Assembly (NCBI GenBank): GCA_902801025.1
Contig: CADCGZ010000016.1
Span: 1 to 33,878, forward strand
Direction: 5' to 3'
Origin: an uncultured bacterium
GTDB lineage: Bacteria > Verrucomicrobiota > Kiritimatiellia > RFP12 > UBA1067
DNA length: 33,878 nt
Positions within the stretch are counted from its first letter, which is position 1. The number at the start of each line of letters is the position of its first letter. The position numbers were made by a program, and so were the translations under genes. Below, in pieces: positions 5,632-13,267 of this stretch. The notes below the pieces were generated by a model. It made no database searches. It was not told where the DNA came from and saw nothing but the letters and a program-made list of their open reading frames with translations.

Positions 5632-7751
5632 TTCGCAGCACGGAGCTTCGGCTCGAGTTCGCGTAGCTTGGCGGCGAACGCCTCGGCAAGGACGCCATAG
5701 CCCGCGTCGTTCGGATGGACGCCGTCGCCGATATATGACGTCGCGGCAGCGGCCTTTGTGGCGGAATAGGCGTCAACGAGCGGAAGACCGCGCCGTTGCG
5801 CAAGTTCCCGCTGCCACGGAACGAGCTCTCCGCCGACTACGCTTTCACGGATCGAGAAGGAGTCCTTCTTGACAAACGGCGAGGCGGCAACCACGACGAC
5901 CGGCGCGTTCGTTAGCGCGAGGAAGTCGTCGACGAGCTTCTCGTAGTCGCGCTTCACGTCGTCCGCGTGGTCATTCCAGTTGACCGGCTTGGAGTCGTTC
6001 GTACCAAGCATGAAAAGGACGACGTCCGGACGACTCTCGAGGGCCTTCGCCAGTTGAGGAGACTTGCGATAGCCCATGCCGCCGCGTCCGTTCCACTCCT
6101 TGCCATCGTCGAGCGCCGTGCGGGCGTTGTGCCCGAAGTTGAGAACGGTCCATCCGTCGCCGAGGAGCGCTTGCAGCTGCGCGGGGTAGGCCGTCTTTTC
6201 GCGCTTGGACGCGCCGTGGCCGTAGGTAATGCTGTCGCCGACGCAGGCAACGACGAGCGGACGTTTTGCGGCGCGCTCAAGCGCGGCACGGACCTTGTCG
6301 ATCTGGAAAGCCCAGACTGGCACCATGCCGGGCTCGAGCTCTTTCGTTACGCGTGGATCGAAACGGAACTCTCCCTTCAGGAGGAAGTCCTCGAGCTCGC
6401 GCACTTCGCGGATCGTCAGCGGATCGGGCGCGGGGATCGGCTTCGGCGCACGAAAGGCGTCGGTGCGAAGCCAGACGGGATTCGTGAGCGCGCAGTGCTT
6501 CACGAGCTGCTGGCGCTTCTCGGCGAAGTCGGCGTCGTTCTCGCCGAAGACGCGCGCGACGAGATAGCCGCCCTCCGCGTCCGCCGCGACGTTCCACGTG
6601 ATGCACCCGCCCGAGAAGTCGCGCTTCTCGGCAAGCACCTTTCCGCCGCGGCCGAGGAGCTGCACGCGGGAGAGCTTCTTTTCGCCATCCGCAGGCCACG
6701 CGAACACCTCGACCTTGTGAGTCTTGCCGGCGCCGCTCTCGAGCTCCGCGCCCTGCAGGTTGCCGTCGACTTTCATGTAGAGCCCGGGACCGCTCGACAT
6801 CGTGTGATGCGCGGCGCGGAACTCGCGCTTCAGTTCTTCAATCGTGTACGGACGGCGCAGGAACGGAATCCAGTTGAAGAGCATCGTGCCCTTCTCCTCG
6901 ATGCCGTGGGTCGGCGACAGGTCGAGCTCGGAGAACCCGGGCACGCGGTAGCCGAGGTCGAGAAGCGCGAACCAGAGGTTCTGGTAGTCGGCGTGGTACG
7001 GGTCATACCCCTGCACCGTCATGCCGTCGAGATATCCGTCGCGCATCAGCTGCGGAATCATGTCAGTCGCGATGTTCGTGACGAACGGACCCTTGTTCTT
7101 GCCGTCCTTCGTCCACCAGCTCGTCGGATGCGCCCATATCGCGAGCGCGCCGTAGCGCCGCTGCTCTGCGACGATCGTCGCGTAGGTGCGCCGCTTGTGG
7201 TAGTCGCCGGTAAGCGCGTTGCGCTCGGCCGTGTCGTTGTCGTAGTCGGAGTACCAGCACGGGCGATCCTGGCTGTAGTCGTGCCATGCGGGGACGGTCT
7301 GCTTGAAGCCGACGTACCACATGTGCCCGAAGCATGACTTCGGCGTCTCGTTGTCGAGATAGAAGAGCATGCCGCCGCCGCGCTCGTTGAGGCGCCTCAG
7401 CATCGCCTCGTTTCCGGCGACGTCCATCATCTCTTCCATCTGGTCGTTCTTGAGTCCGCCGAAGTAGCGGTCGCGGTCGGCGCGTTCGTTCAGCGCGTAG
7501 ACCGCCCGATTGCTCACGGTCCACGGGCTGCCGACGCCGTAAGAGTCGAGATGATACTTCGCGGCCCACGCGAACAGGTTGTTCTCTCCCACCTCTTCGC
7601 TCACGCCCGGCTTGCGGCAGTGGTGCGAGTGACCGGCCGCCTTCGCAAACGCAATCGGCTCTGCGGGCGACACGTCCCCGCCTGTGACGTTCCACGTTCC
7701 GAACGCCGCGCCCATCGGCACGAGCGCCGCAAATAATGCAATCGTCTTCAT
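5616..7751 (-). CDS. CehA/McbA-like metallohydrolase fused to SGNH/GDSL hydrolase
   Basis: The 711-residue protein starts with a signal peptide (about 1-19). The N-terminal part (about 20-350) resembles the CehA/McbA branch of PHP metallohydrolases, with HSHH at 41-44 and AIWAHPTSW as likely metal-ligand motifs. A beta-rich linker follows. The C-terminal part (about 495-700) is an SGNH hydrolase with GDS (Ser507), NFGHN (block II), GTND (Asn585) and DGVH (Asp676, His679). The catalytic residues look complete, so an exported esterase or deacetylase is likely. The substrate is unknown. It is the last gene of the leftward array, 28 bases after the FAD gene, with AAAGGAAAG before ATG 7751. The TAG stop lies within the terminator hairpin of the facing gene. 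Confidence 0.75.
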   Translation of the reverse strand: MKTIALFAALVPMGAAFGTWNVTGGDVSPAEPIAFAKAAGHSHHCRKPGVSEEVGENNLFAWAAKYHLDSYGVGSPWTVSNRAVYALNERADRDRYFGGLKNDQMEEMMDVAGNEAMLRRLNERGGGMLFYLDNETPKSCFGHMWYVGFKQTVPAWHDYSQDRPCWYSDYDNDTAERNALTGDYHKRRTYATIVAEQRRYGALAIWAHPTSWWTKDGKNKGPFVTNIATDMIPQLMRDGYLDGMTVQGYDPYHADYQNLWFALLDLGYRVPGFSELDLSPTHGIEEKGTMLFNWIPFLRRPYTIEELKREFRAAHHTMSSGPGLYMKVDGNLQGAELESGAGKTHKVEVFAWPADGEKKLSRVQLLGRGGKVLAEKRDFSGGCITWNVAADAEGGYLVARVFGENDADFAEKRQQLVKHCALTNPVWLRTDAFRAPKPIPAPDPLTIREVRELEDFLLKGEFRFDPRVTKELEPGMVPVWAFQIDKVRAALERAAKRPLVVACVGDSITYGHGASKREKTAYPAQLQALLGDGWTVLNFGHNARTALDDGKEWNGRGGMGYRKSPQLAKALESRPDVVLFMLGTNDSKPVNWNDHADDVKRDYEKLVDDFLALTNAPVVVVAASPFVKKDSFSIRESVVGGELVPWQRELAQRRGLPLVDAYSATKAAAATSYIGDGVHPNDAGYGVLAEAFAAKLRELEPKLRAAKKNAP

Positions 7752-7779
7752 TGTCTTTCCTTTCTTGTCGGTTGGCTGT

Positions 7780-9099
7780 TCAGAAAATTCCCTCTTCGCG
7801 CATCTCGCCGCCGCCCTTCCACTCGGGGTCGGGCTTCAGGAGCTCTGCATCGAGCCGCACACCAGACGCGACGAGTCGCTTTCGCAGCGTCTCTTCGTCG
7901 AGCGACGCAAAGGAGCCGCCACGCGGCAGAAGCGCCGCGGCTGTTCCAGCCGCCTGCCCCGAAACGCAGCACGCGGGGAGACAGCGGACGACATCCCACA
8001 TCTCGTCGGCACACGCAATGCAGCGCCCGGCTGCAAGAAGATTTGAAACGCCGGGCACGAGAAGCTGCCCGAAGCGAAGCGGATAGACAGGGCCCTTCCT
8101 GCGCCAGTCAGAGAAGATGCCGACGACAGGTCCGGACGCACCCTCGCCCGCGACACGCGCGAGCTTGAGGAGCGTAGGATAAGTCGGAATCGAAAAGACA
8201 TGAAGCGGTTCCTGCCCAAGCGCGGCGCGGCGCTTGTTCTCCTCCTCGATATCGAGCAGAATCGCGCGGCGCGACGCAATCGCATGGCGCGAGCGTTCGT
8301 CTGGATCATCGCCCGCATAGTCGCGCGCCGCGGCGGGATCGAGCTTCCTCAAAGTCTTCCCCGCGCCGCACCTAAGATGTATGTGCCTTTCGCCGTCGAC
8401 GACGTAGTACCAGCCGCACGGTATGTTTCCCGTGCGACCGCCGACAGTCGCCTCGCCGCAAAGCTGCGCGAGAGCCGCAGAGCCAGTCGCGTCGGTAAAC
8501 GCGTTCGCGGCAAGCAAGAGACGCTGTGCTCCGCAACGGGCGATAAGCTCCGCGATGCGAGTGCCCTCCCGGACGACATTCTCCGCCGAACAGTCGTAGA
8601 AGATGTCAACGCCAGCGTCAACAAGCGCACGCTCAAGCCCGAGCATCATGGGACCCGGGTCGAACACAAGTTCGTAGCGTTTGTCCGAGAGCTCCTTCTT
8701 CGTGCCCTTCTTGTCGACCCACGCGCCGTTCGGCTTCGCGGCAGAATACTTCATCGGCAGGCGCAGCAGCTCCTCGGGAATCCCGAAAGTGACTTGCCTG
8801 CCGTAGCCATCGCAAAGCGGCATGAAGACAATGATGTGCCCCTGCGTCGAAAGTCCGCCGAGGACATTCGTGCGCTCGAGAAGGCACGTCTTCGCGCCAG
8901 CGCGCGCCGACGCGAGTGCGGCGGCAACTCCTGCAAAGCCGCCGCCCACGACAACATGGTCGTACTTGCGGCGAGCGAAGAAACCATGAGAGCGAATGGC
9001 GGACGAAGCGCCTTGCGCTTCATCGGCAAGACCGCCGAGCGGCGCAGTCGCGCCAAGCGCGGCCGCACCAGCAAAAAACGATCGCCTGTCCACTTTCAT
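7780..9099 (-). CDS. Tat-exported FAD-dependent oxidoreductase
   Basis: The 439-residue protein has a twin-arginine leader (DRRSFFAGAAALG, about 4-16). A Rossmann FAD-binding motif follows (VVVGGGFAGVAAALASARAG, about 49-68) with LLERTNVLGG after it, which is typical of the FAD_oxidored family. A C-terminal cofactor motif reads LLAAGRCIACADEMWDVVRCLPACCVSG. Relatives are usually uncharacterised and occur in polysaccharide-degradation loci of PVC-group and Bacteroidota bacteria. Twin-arginine export fits a folded, flavin-loaded enzyme. Its start overlaps the stop of the phosphatase gene (ATGA), so the two are translationally coupled. The substrate cannot be inferred. Confidence 0.85.
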   Translation of the reverse strand: MKVDRRSFFAGAAALGATAPLGGLADEAQGASSAIRSHGFFARRKYDHVVVGGGFAGVAAALASARAGAKTCLLERTNVLGGLSTQGHIIVFMPLCDGYGRQVTFGIPEELLRLPMKYSAAKPNGAWVDKKGTKKELSDKRYELVFDPGPMMLGLERALVDAGVDIFYDCSAENVVREGTRIAELIARCGAQRLLLAANAFTDATGSAALAQLCGEATVGGRTGNIPCGWYYVVDGERHIHLRCGAGKTLRKLDPAAARDYAGDDPDERSRHAIASRRAILLDIEEENKRRAALGQEPLHVFSIPTYPTLLKLARVAGEGASGPVVGIFSDWRRKGPVYPLRFGQLLVPGVSNLLAAGRCIACADEMWDVVRCLPACCVSGQAAGTAAALLPRGGSFASLDEETLRKRLVASGVRLDAELLKPDPEWKGGGEMREEGIF

Positions 9100-10373
9100 T
9101 CGAGAATAATCGCCCTCAGCATTGCGATGTCACTATCGGTAAGGCCGCAGTCCTTCAGATACGCCTCGACCTTCTCGCGCGTGTTCGCGCCGGGATACGT
9201 GTTCACGACGTCGTATATCTGGTTGAAGAGCGTCTCATGGCGGAACCAGTTGCCGGCGTTCGTGAAGCCAGAACACTCCCAGTCCTTGTTCAGCTCGTCG
9301 TCATCTACGCCCATCAGCGCCTCGATGAGAAACGCGAGCGTGCCAGTGCGGTCCTGCCCACCAATGCAGTGAAAGGCGATCGGGTAGTTCTCGGGCTGGA
9401 GAAAGACATCAAAACACTGTTTCACGAGCTCCTTGCCGCGTGGCTTCGCGAGTCCACCGTAGGCCGTCATCGCGACGTTCACCCACTTTACGCGGTCGCC
9501 GAGCGGCGATCCCGTCATCCCCGCGACCTCGCCCGCGCCGCGCAAATCGAGGTCTGTGCGAATGCAGAGCTTGTCGAGCATTATCTTGCGCGCCTCGTCG
9601 GTGAGCCGCTCGCGCCCGCGGTCCCAGTCGATCGGTACGCGATGCCAGTCGTTCGAAGGGTGCAGGCCGCGGTAGATGTTCGCCATGTGCCCAGCCTGCC
9701 AGCAAGGGCGGTTCGTTAGCGTGCCCGCTTCGAACTCGGCGCGGCACTGGGCCCAGGTGAGGAAGTCGATCTCCTCTGGATTGTCGTTGAGCCCTGCTGT
9801 TCGGTAGATGAGTCCCTGACGCATGCGCTTGCCGTCGAGACCAACGCGCCCGCCGAGGTCGCGCACATTGGGGATTCCTGGAACATTGATAAGCCGCGGC
9901 GCAGTCGCGTCGGTCGTGAACTTCCGCGTCGCAGTCGCGAGACGGCGACCGCCAGCGATTGCAGAAACCTCGACTTCGTATGTCGTGCCGATCTCGAGGT
10001 TGTCGAAGAAGGTATATGTCTCTCGCGCGCAGGCGAAGTCAACGGGAGCCGAGGAACCGTCCGAAAAACAGCGGCGAAGCGCGACCTCGAAGACCGGCTG
10101 AACCGTCGACATGCCGGAGAATCCGTCCCACCAGCGCCACGAGACGAGAACCGGCGTCGGCGCGTTCGGCTCCGCGGCAAGTATGCCGCGCTCGCCGGCG
10201 TCGGCAAACTTCTTCACGCGCTCCGCGAGCGGAAGGGAGAGATAGTCCATCTTCCTCTTCGACATGAGCCAGACGGCATCCTTCCCCGTCGGCTGGAGGA
10301 TGACGAGCTCCCCTGCCGCGGCGCAGAAGGCAAGCAAGGCGGTGGCGATGACGCAGAATGTCGGCCGTTTCAT
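9096..10373 (-). CDS. Exported tyrosine-type phosphatase (Y_phosphatase3-like)
   Basis: The 425-residue protein has a signal peptide (about 1-20). A beta-rich N-terminal domain (about 20-155) may be fibronectin-type-III-like. The phosphatase domain begins near INVPGIPNVRDLGG (about 159-172), the usual entry motif of this family. The P-loop is HCIGGQDRTG, giving catalytic Cys336 and Arg342 (CX5R). Y_phosphatase3 enzymes act on phosphotyrosine or phosphoinositide-like substrates; an exported member within a hydrolase operon more likely removes phosphate from an extracellular ester. The start codon shares a base with the TGA of the phosphodiesterase gene (TGATG), and its stop overlaps the FAD gene, so all three are probably coupled. 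Confidence 0.82.
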   Translation of the reverse strand: MKRPTFCVIATALLAFCAAAGELVILQPTGKDAVWLMSKRKMDYLSLPLAERVKKFADAGERGILAAEPNAPTPVLVSWRWWDGFSGMSTVQPVFEVALRRCFSDGSSAPVDFACARETYTFFDNLEIGTTYEVEVSAIAGGRRLATATRKFTTDATAPRLINVPGIPNVRDLGGRVGLDGKRMRQGLIYRTAGLNDNPEEIDFLTWAQCRAEFEAGTLTNRPCWQAGHMANIYRGLHPSNDWHRVPIDWDRGRERLTDEARKIMLDKLCIRTDLDLRGAGEVAGMTGSPLGDRVKWVNVAMTAYGGLAKPRGKELVKQCFDVFLQPENYPIAFHCIGGQDRTGTLAFLIEALMGVDDDELNKDWECSGFTNAGNWFRHETLFNQIYDVVNTYPGANTREKVEAYLKDCGLTDSDIAMLRAIILE

Positions 10374-11356
10374 CAGAGGTTTCTCCTGCCCTTGGACTCC
10401 AGGTACTTTATGAGCTCGTCGGGACGGTCGGTCTGTATCATCGTTGCGCCGTTTTCAAGCGCCCAGCCCCAGCTGCCGTCGGGATCGCCCTTGAAGCCGC
10501 GCTCGTCGGTATGTCCGGCGCAGAGACTGTCCCACAGCGTGTTTATCCAGATGCGCGGGCCGCCGTCCTTCTGCATCGCCTTGAGGCGCTCCAGCACAAC
10601 TACCGGCGTCTCCTTCGCGATGCAGAGCTCGTACGCGCCCGGGACGCGGTTCTGCGCCTGCCACGCCTCGAACACCTTTATCGACCACGCCGAGGCCTCT
10701 TCGGACTTGCTCTCTTTCTTCCCGCTGAAGTTGAGGTTGAGAATCGGCATGTAGTAGAACGTGCCGTCCTCAATGCCGGCCCAATGCTCTTTCATCTTCT
10801 TCTTGAGCTCGCCGGGCATGAAATAGCCCTTGAGGATGACCTCCTTCTCCATGCCGAGCTTCTTTACGTATTCCGCAATGCCGTGCGGGTCGCGCGGGAA
10901 CTTGTCGAGGTTGACGAGTATCCTGCCCTTCGTGATGGCGAGCGCTTCCTTGAGCGTGAGGATCTTGTAGTCGGTCAGCTCCTTTCCGTTAGAGCTCTTG
11001 AGCCGATACTGGCCGATCTCCTCGAGGGTAAGGTCTGACGACTTGCCCTTGCCGTTGGAGACGCGGTCGAGCGTGCCGTCGTGGAGAAGGACGTATTCGC
11101 CGTCCTTTGTGGCCGAGACGTCGAGTTCGACGATGTCCGCACCCTTCGCGATCGATCCCTCGATGGCGCCGATCGAGTTCTCCGGCGCGTTACGCCAGTC
11201 GCCGCGGTGCATCGTGACGAACACGTAGTCGCGGTCTGCGCTGTCGAGCTTGGCGCGTATCTTTTCTGCGCGGGTCTGCTCTGCGCCGTGCGACAAATGC
11301 GCGAACGCCACCGCCGCGAAAATGCAAGTCAATGATTTAAGCAATGTAGTTTTCAT
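10373..11356 (-). CDS. Exported glycerophosphodiester phosphodiesterase (GDPD) family protein
   Basis: I place the start at ATG 11356, preceded by AGGAG, rather than the longer frame from 11458. This gives 327 residues with a clean signal peptide (about 1-24). GDPD hallmarks are present: HRG (His50), PENS (Glu59), VELD (Glu77, Asp79) and LHDGTLDR (His92, Asp93). Together these form the metal and catalytic site. The family hydrolyses glycerophosphodiesters to glycerol-3-phosphate and an alcohol; export suggests scavenging from lipids or teichoic-acid-like polymers. It follows the GH63/GH37-like gene by 20 bases and overlaps the phosphatase gene by one base. Confidence 0.88.
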   Translation of the reverse strand: MKTTLLKSLTCIFAAVAFAHLSHGAEQTRAEKIRAKLDSADRDYVFVTMHRGDWRNAPENSIGAIEGSIAKGADIVELDVSATKDGEYVLLHDGTLDRVSNGKGKSSDLTLEEIGQYRLKSSNGKELTDYKILTLKEALAITKGRILVNLDKFPRDPHGIAEYVKKLGMEKEVILKGYFMPGELKKKMKEHWAGIEDGTFYYMPILNLNFSGKKESKSEEASAWSIKVFEAWQAQNRVPGAYELCIAKETPVVVLERLKAMQKDGGPRIWINTLWDSLCAGHTDERGFKGDPDGSWGWALENGATMIQTDRPDELIKYLESKGRRNL

Positions 11357-11376
11357 TTTTGTTCTCCTTTGTAAAT

Positions 11377-12930
11377 TCATTCTACGACAACTTCTATCGG
11401 GCGCGTCGACGTCACGCGGACGACCGGCTTTTCGGCGGCCGACTTGCGCTGCTCGCAAATGAGCGAGACGACGTTGCCGTCTGGAAGCGTCAGGTTTTCG
11501 ATTCCGTGACGTTCAAGAAGGCGAACCTTCCACATCACCTTCCCGGGCGTGAAATCCATCCCGAAGACATCGCGGATGAGCATCGCGATCGGCGTCACGC
11601 CAGAGAAGCCAACGAATTCGCGGCGGACGGGCTTACCGTAGAGCTTGCCCGGCGCAAGACGCTCTGGGTCATAGCTCTCCCAGATCGTGCCGGTATCAGC
11701 ATGAACACGAGCTATAGCCGATACATGGCGACACGCGAGACGATGAGCGACATCGGAAAGCCCGCACGCATCAAGCCCCCTCACCGCCATCCAGTCGGTA
11801 ATGCACCACACTCCCCCGCGCCAGTAGTTGCCGCCGTCTGGTTCGTAGCCGGGATTGTCCTTCGCGAGCGAACGTGTGCCGCACGGCGCGGCGAAGGTCG
11901 CGGGATCCTCGAGCGCGGCGGCGAGGCGGCGCGCGCGGTCGGGCGGCGCGATGCCGGCGAGAAGCGCCCAGAACGCGCCGATGTGACGCGCCTTCACGGG
12001 CGAACCGTCGCGGTCGAGGTCGTGGTAGAGCCCCGTCTCCTCGTTCCACATGCGCTCGTTCGCGATACGCGTCAAGGCGACGATCTCGTCCTCAAGCGCC
12101 TTGTCGCGCGGCAGATCCGCCGCGGCGGCAATCGCGAGAAGGCACTTCGCGTTGAAGACCTGCTGGAAGGTGACGTCGACCCACGAGATGAAGCCGTGGT
12201 GGAACTCGGCCGAGTAGCGCTTAGTGTCGAAGCGCGGGATGTTGTCCATTCCGCAGCCCCAGCCAGAGCTCATGTAGGTGCCGTCCTTCCACGTGCGGTT
12301 GCGGCGAATCCACTCGTGGTAGGCGAGAAGGACTGGATAGACGCGGCGAAGACGAGACTTGTCGCCGGAGTAGCGGTACCACTCGAGCTCGGCCCACGCG
12401 AAGATGTTGCCGCCGATGGACGAGAGGTCGCTGCGCTCGAACTGGCTCCTGCCATCGTAGATGCCGAGTTGCCGCGGAATGAAGCCGTCGGAATCCTGCG
12501 CCGCGTAGAAGTTGTCGAGCTGGCAGATGAATGGAAAGACGTTCGACGCGTACTGGCCGAACATCGTGATGAAGCACGACCCCCAGACGAAGACGCTCTT
12601 CCCGAACGGCGTGTACACGTAGTTGCGCTTGAAGTTCGTACCCTTCTCGGGCTTGTGCAGCTTCTCGCCGACCATGCGCCATGCGTCCGCGAACGCGGCG
12701 ACCTCGCGCGGATGGCCGTCCCAGACCGCGCGAGGGACGCGCGTCTTCCACGCCTCGGCGTCCGGCAGTGCCTTGTCCTCGACCTCCTCGTTCACAAAGG
12801 TGTTTTCCGCGAAGAGCGGCGACGGGCCGTAGGTCCTGAAGAACTGGTGCTCACGCGTCGCGGGATCTTCGTCTGCAAACGCCAACGCCGCGGCAAGGGC
12901 GAGCAGCAGGCATGTAGTCTTTGTCCTCAT
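11377..12930 (-). CDS. GH63/GH37-like (alpha/alpha)6 glycoside hydrolase, exported
   Basis: Starting at ATG 12930 gives 517 residues with a signal peptide (MRTKTTCLLLALAAALAFA). The body is an (alpha/alpha)6 barrel of the trehalase / glucosidase-I / mannosylglycerate-hydrolase-like type. Supporting motifs are FVWGSCFITMFGQY, FIPRQLGIYDGRSQFERSDLSS, GTYMSSGWGCGMDNIPR, GGNYWRGGVWCITDWMAVRGL and a late TGTIWESYDPE. The Asp in the GCGMDN motif and the Glu in IWESYDPE are plausible catalytic acids, by family analogy. A TTG at 12966 would add 12 residues but spoils the signal peptide. A -10-like box ends only seven bases upstream, so a leaderless mRNA is possible in addition to readthrough from 20155. 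The substrate is an alpha-linked glycan, not further defined. Confidence 0.75.
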   Translation of the reverse strand: MRTKTTCLLLALAAALAFADEDPATREHQFFRTYGPSPLFAENTFVNEEVEDKALPDAEAWKTRVPRAVWDGHPREVAAFADAWRMVGEKLHKPEKGTNFKRNYVYTPFGKSVFVWGSCFITMFGQYASNVFPFICQLDNFYAAQDSDGFIPRQLGIYDGRSQFERSDLSSIGGNIFAWAELEWYRYSGDKSRLRRVYPVLLAYHEWIRRNRTWKDGTYMSSGWGCGMDNIPRFDTKRYSAEFHHGFISWVDVTFQQVFNAKCLLAIAAAADLPRDKALEDEIVALTRIANERMWNEETGLYHDLDRDGSPVKARHIGAFWALLAGIAPPDRARRLAAALEDPATFAAPCGTRSLAKDNPGYEPDGGNYWRGGVWCITDWMAVRGLDACGLSDVAHRLACRHVSAIARVHADTGTIWESYDPERLAPGKLYGKPVRREFVGFSGVTPIAMLIRDVFGMDFTPGKVMWKVRLLERHGIENLTLPDGNVVSLICEQRKSAAEKPVVRVTSTRPIEVVVE

Positions 12931-12937
12931 GCCGTCA

Positions 12938-12948
12938 ATGATACCATA
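12938..12948 (-). promoter_or_regulatory. Possible internal extended -10 promoter
   Basis: On the minus strand this reads TATGGTATCAT, one base from the TATGGTATAAT at 548-558 and 3438-3448. The hexamer (12938-12943) is seven bases before ATG 12930, so transcription from it would begin at about the start codon. Confidence 0.45.
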
Positions 12949-12978
12949 AGAACATGGCAAAGGCAAGGTCGCGGCGGC

Positions 12979-13254
12979 TCAAGAAGACGCCTTCGCTCGG
13001 TGCGAATAGATGAAGTAGAGCGCAAGATCGGTAGAGACAAGGGCGATGTCGGCGAGATAGACGACACACAGCCATAGTTTCGTCCCTTCGACAAGATGCG
13101 CGGCGATTCCGCAGAGGTAGCCGACGATCACGATGGCCATGAAGTGCGGCGACTTCCCGTCGACGCGCTTCGCCTTGTACGTGCGCCAGATCGCAAACGG
13201 CCACGAGAAGCCGAAAGCGAACAGCATTGCAAACTCAAGTATTTCCGCAGTCAT
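12979..13254 (-). CDS. Small PQ-loop-like membrane protein
   Basis: The start at ATG 13254 gives 91 residues with three predicted membrane segments (about 5-22, 39-56, 62-80). FGFSWPFAIWRTYKAKRVDGKSP, split across the first loop, resembles the PQ-loop/SemiSWEET-like small proteins common in anaerobes, with Pro in helix 1 and GKS after it. Such proteins may move small metabolites or act as membrane scaffolds; no substrate is known for this type. The start lies 13 bases after the GH84 stop codon, and GAGGG of the RBS overlaps that stop. It is therefore part of the same transcript. A longer frame from 13371 runs inside GH84 and is not used. Confidence 0.75.
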   Translation of the reverse strand: MTAEILEFAMLFAFGFSWPFAIWRTYKAKRVDGKSPHFMAIVIVGYLCGIAAHLVEGTKLWLCVVYLADIALVSTDLALYFIYSHRAKASS

Positions 13255-13267
13255 TTCCACGTTACCC

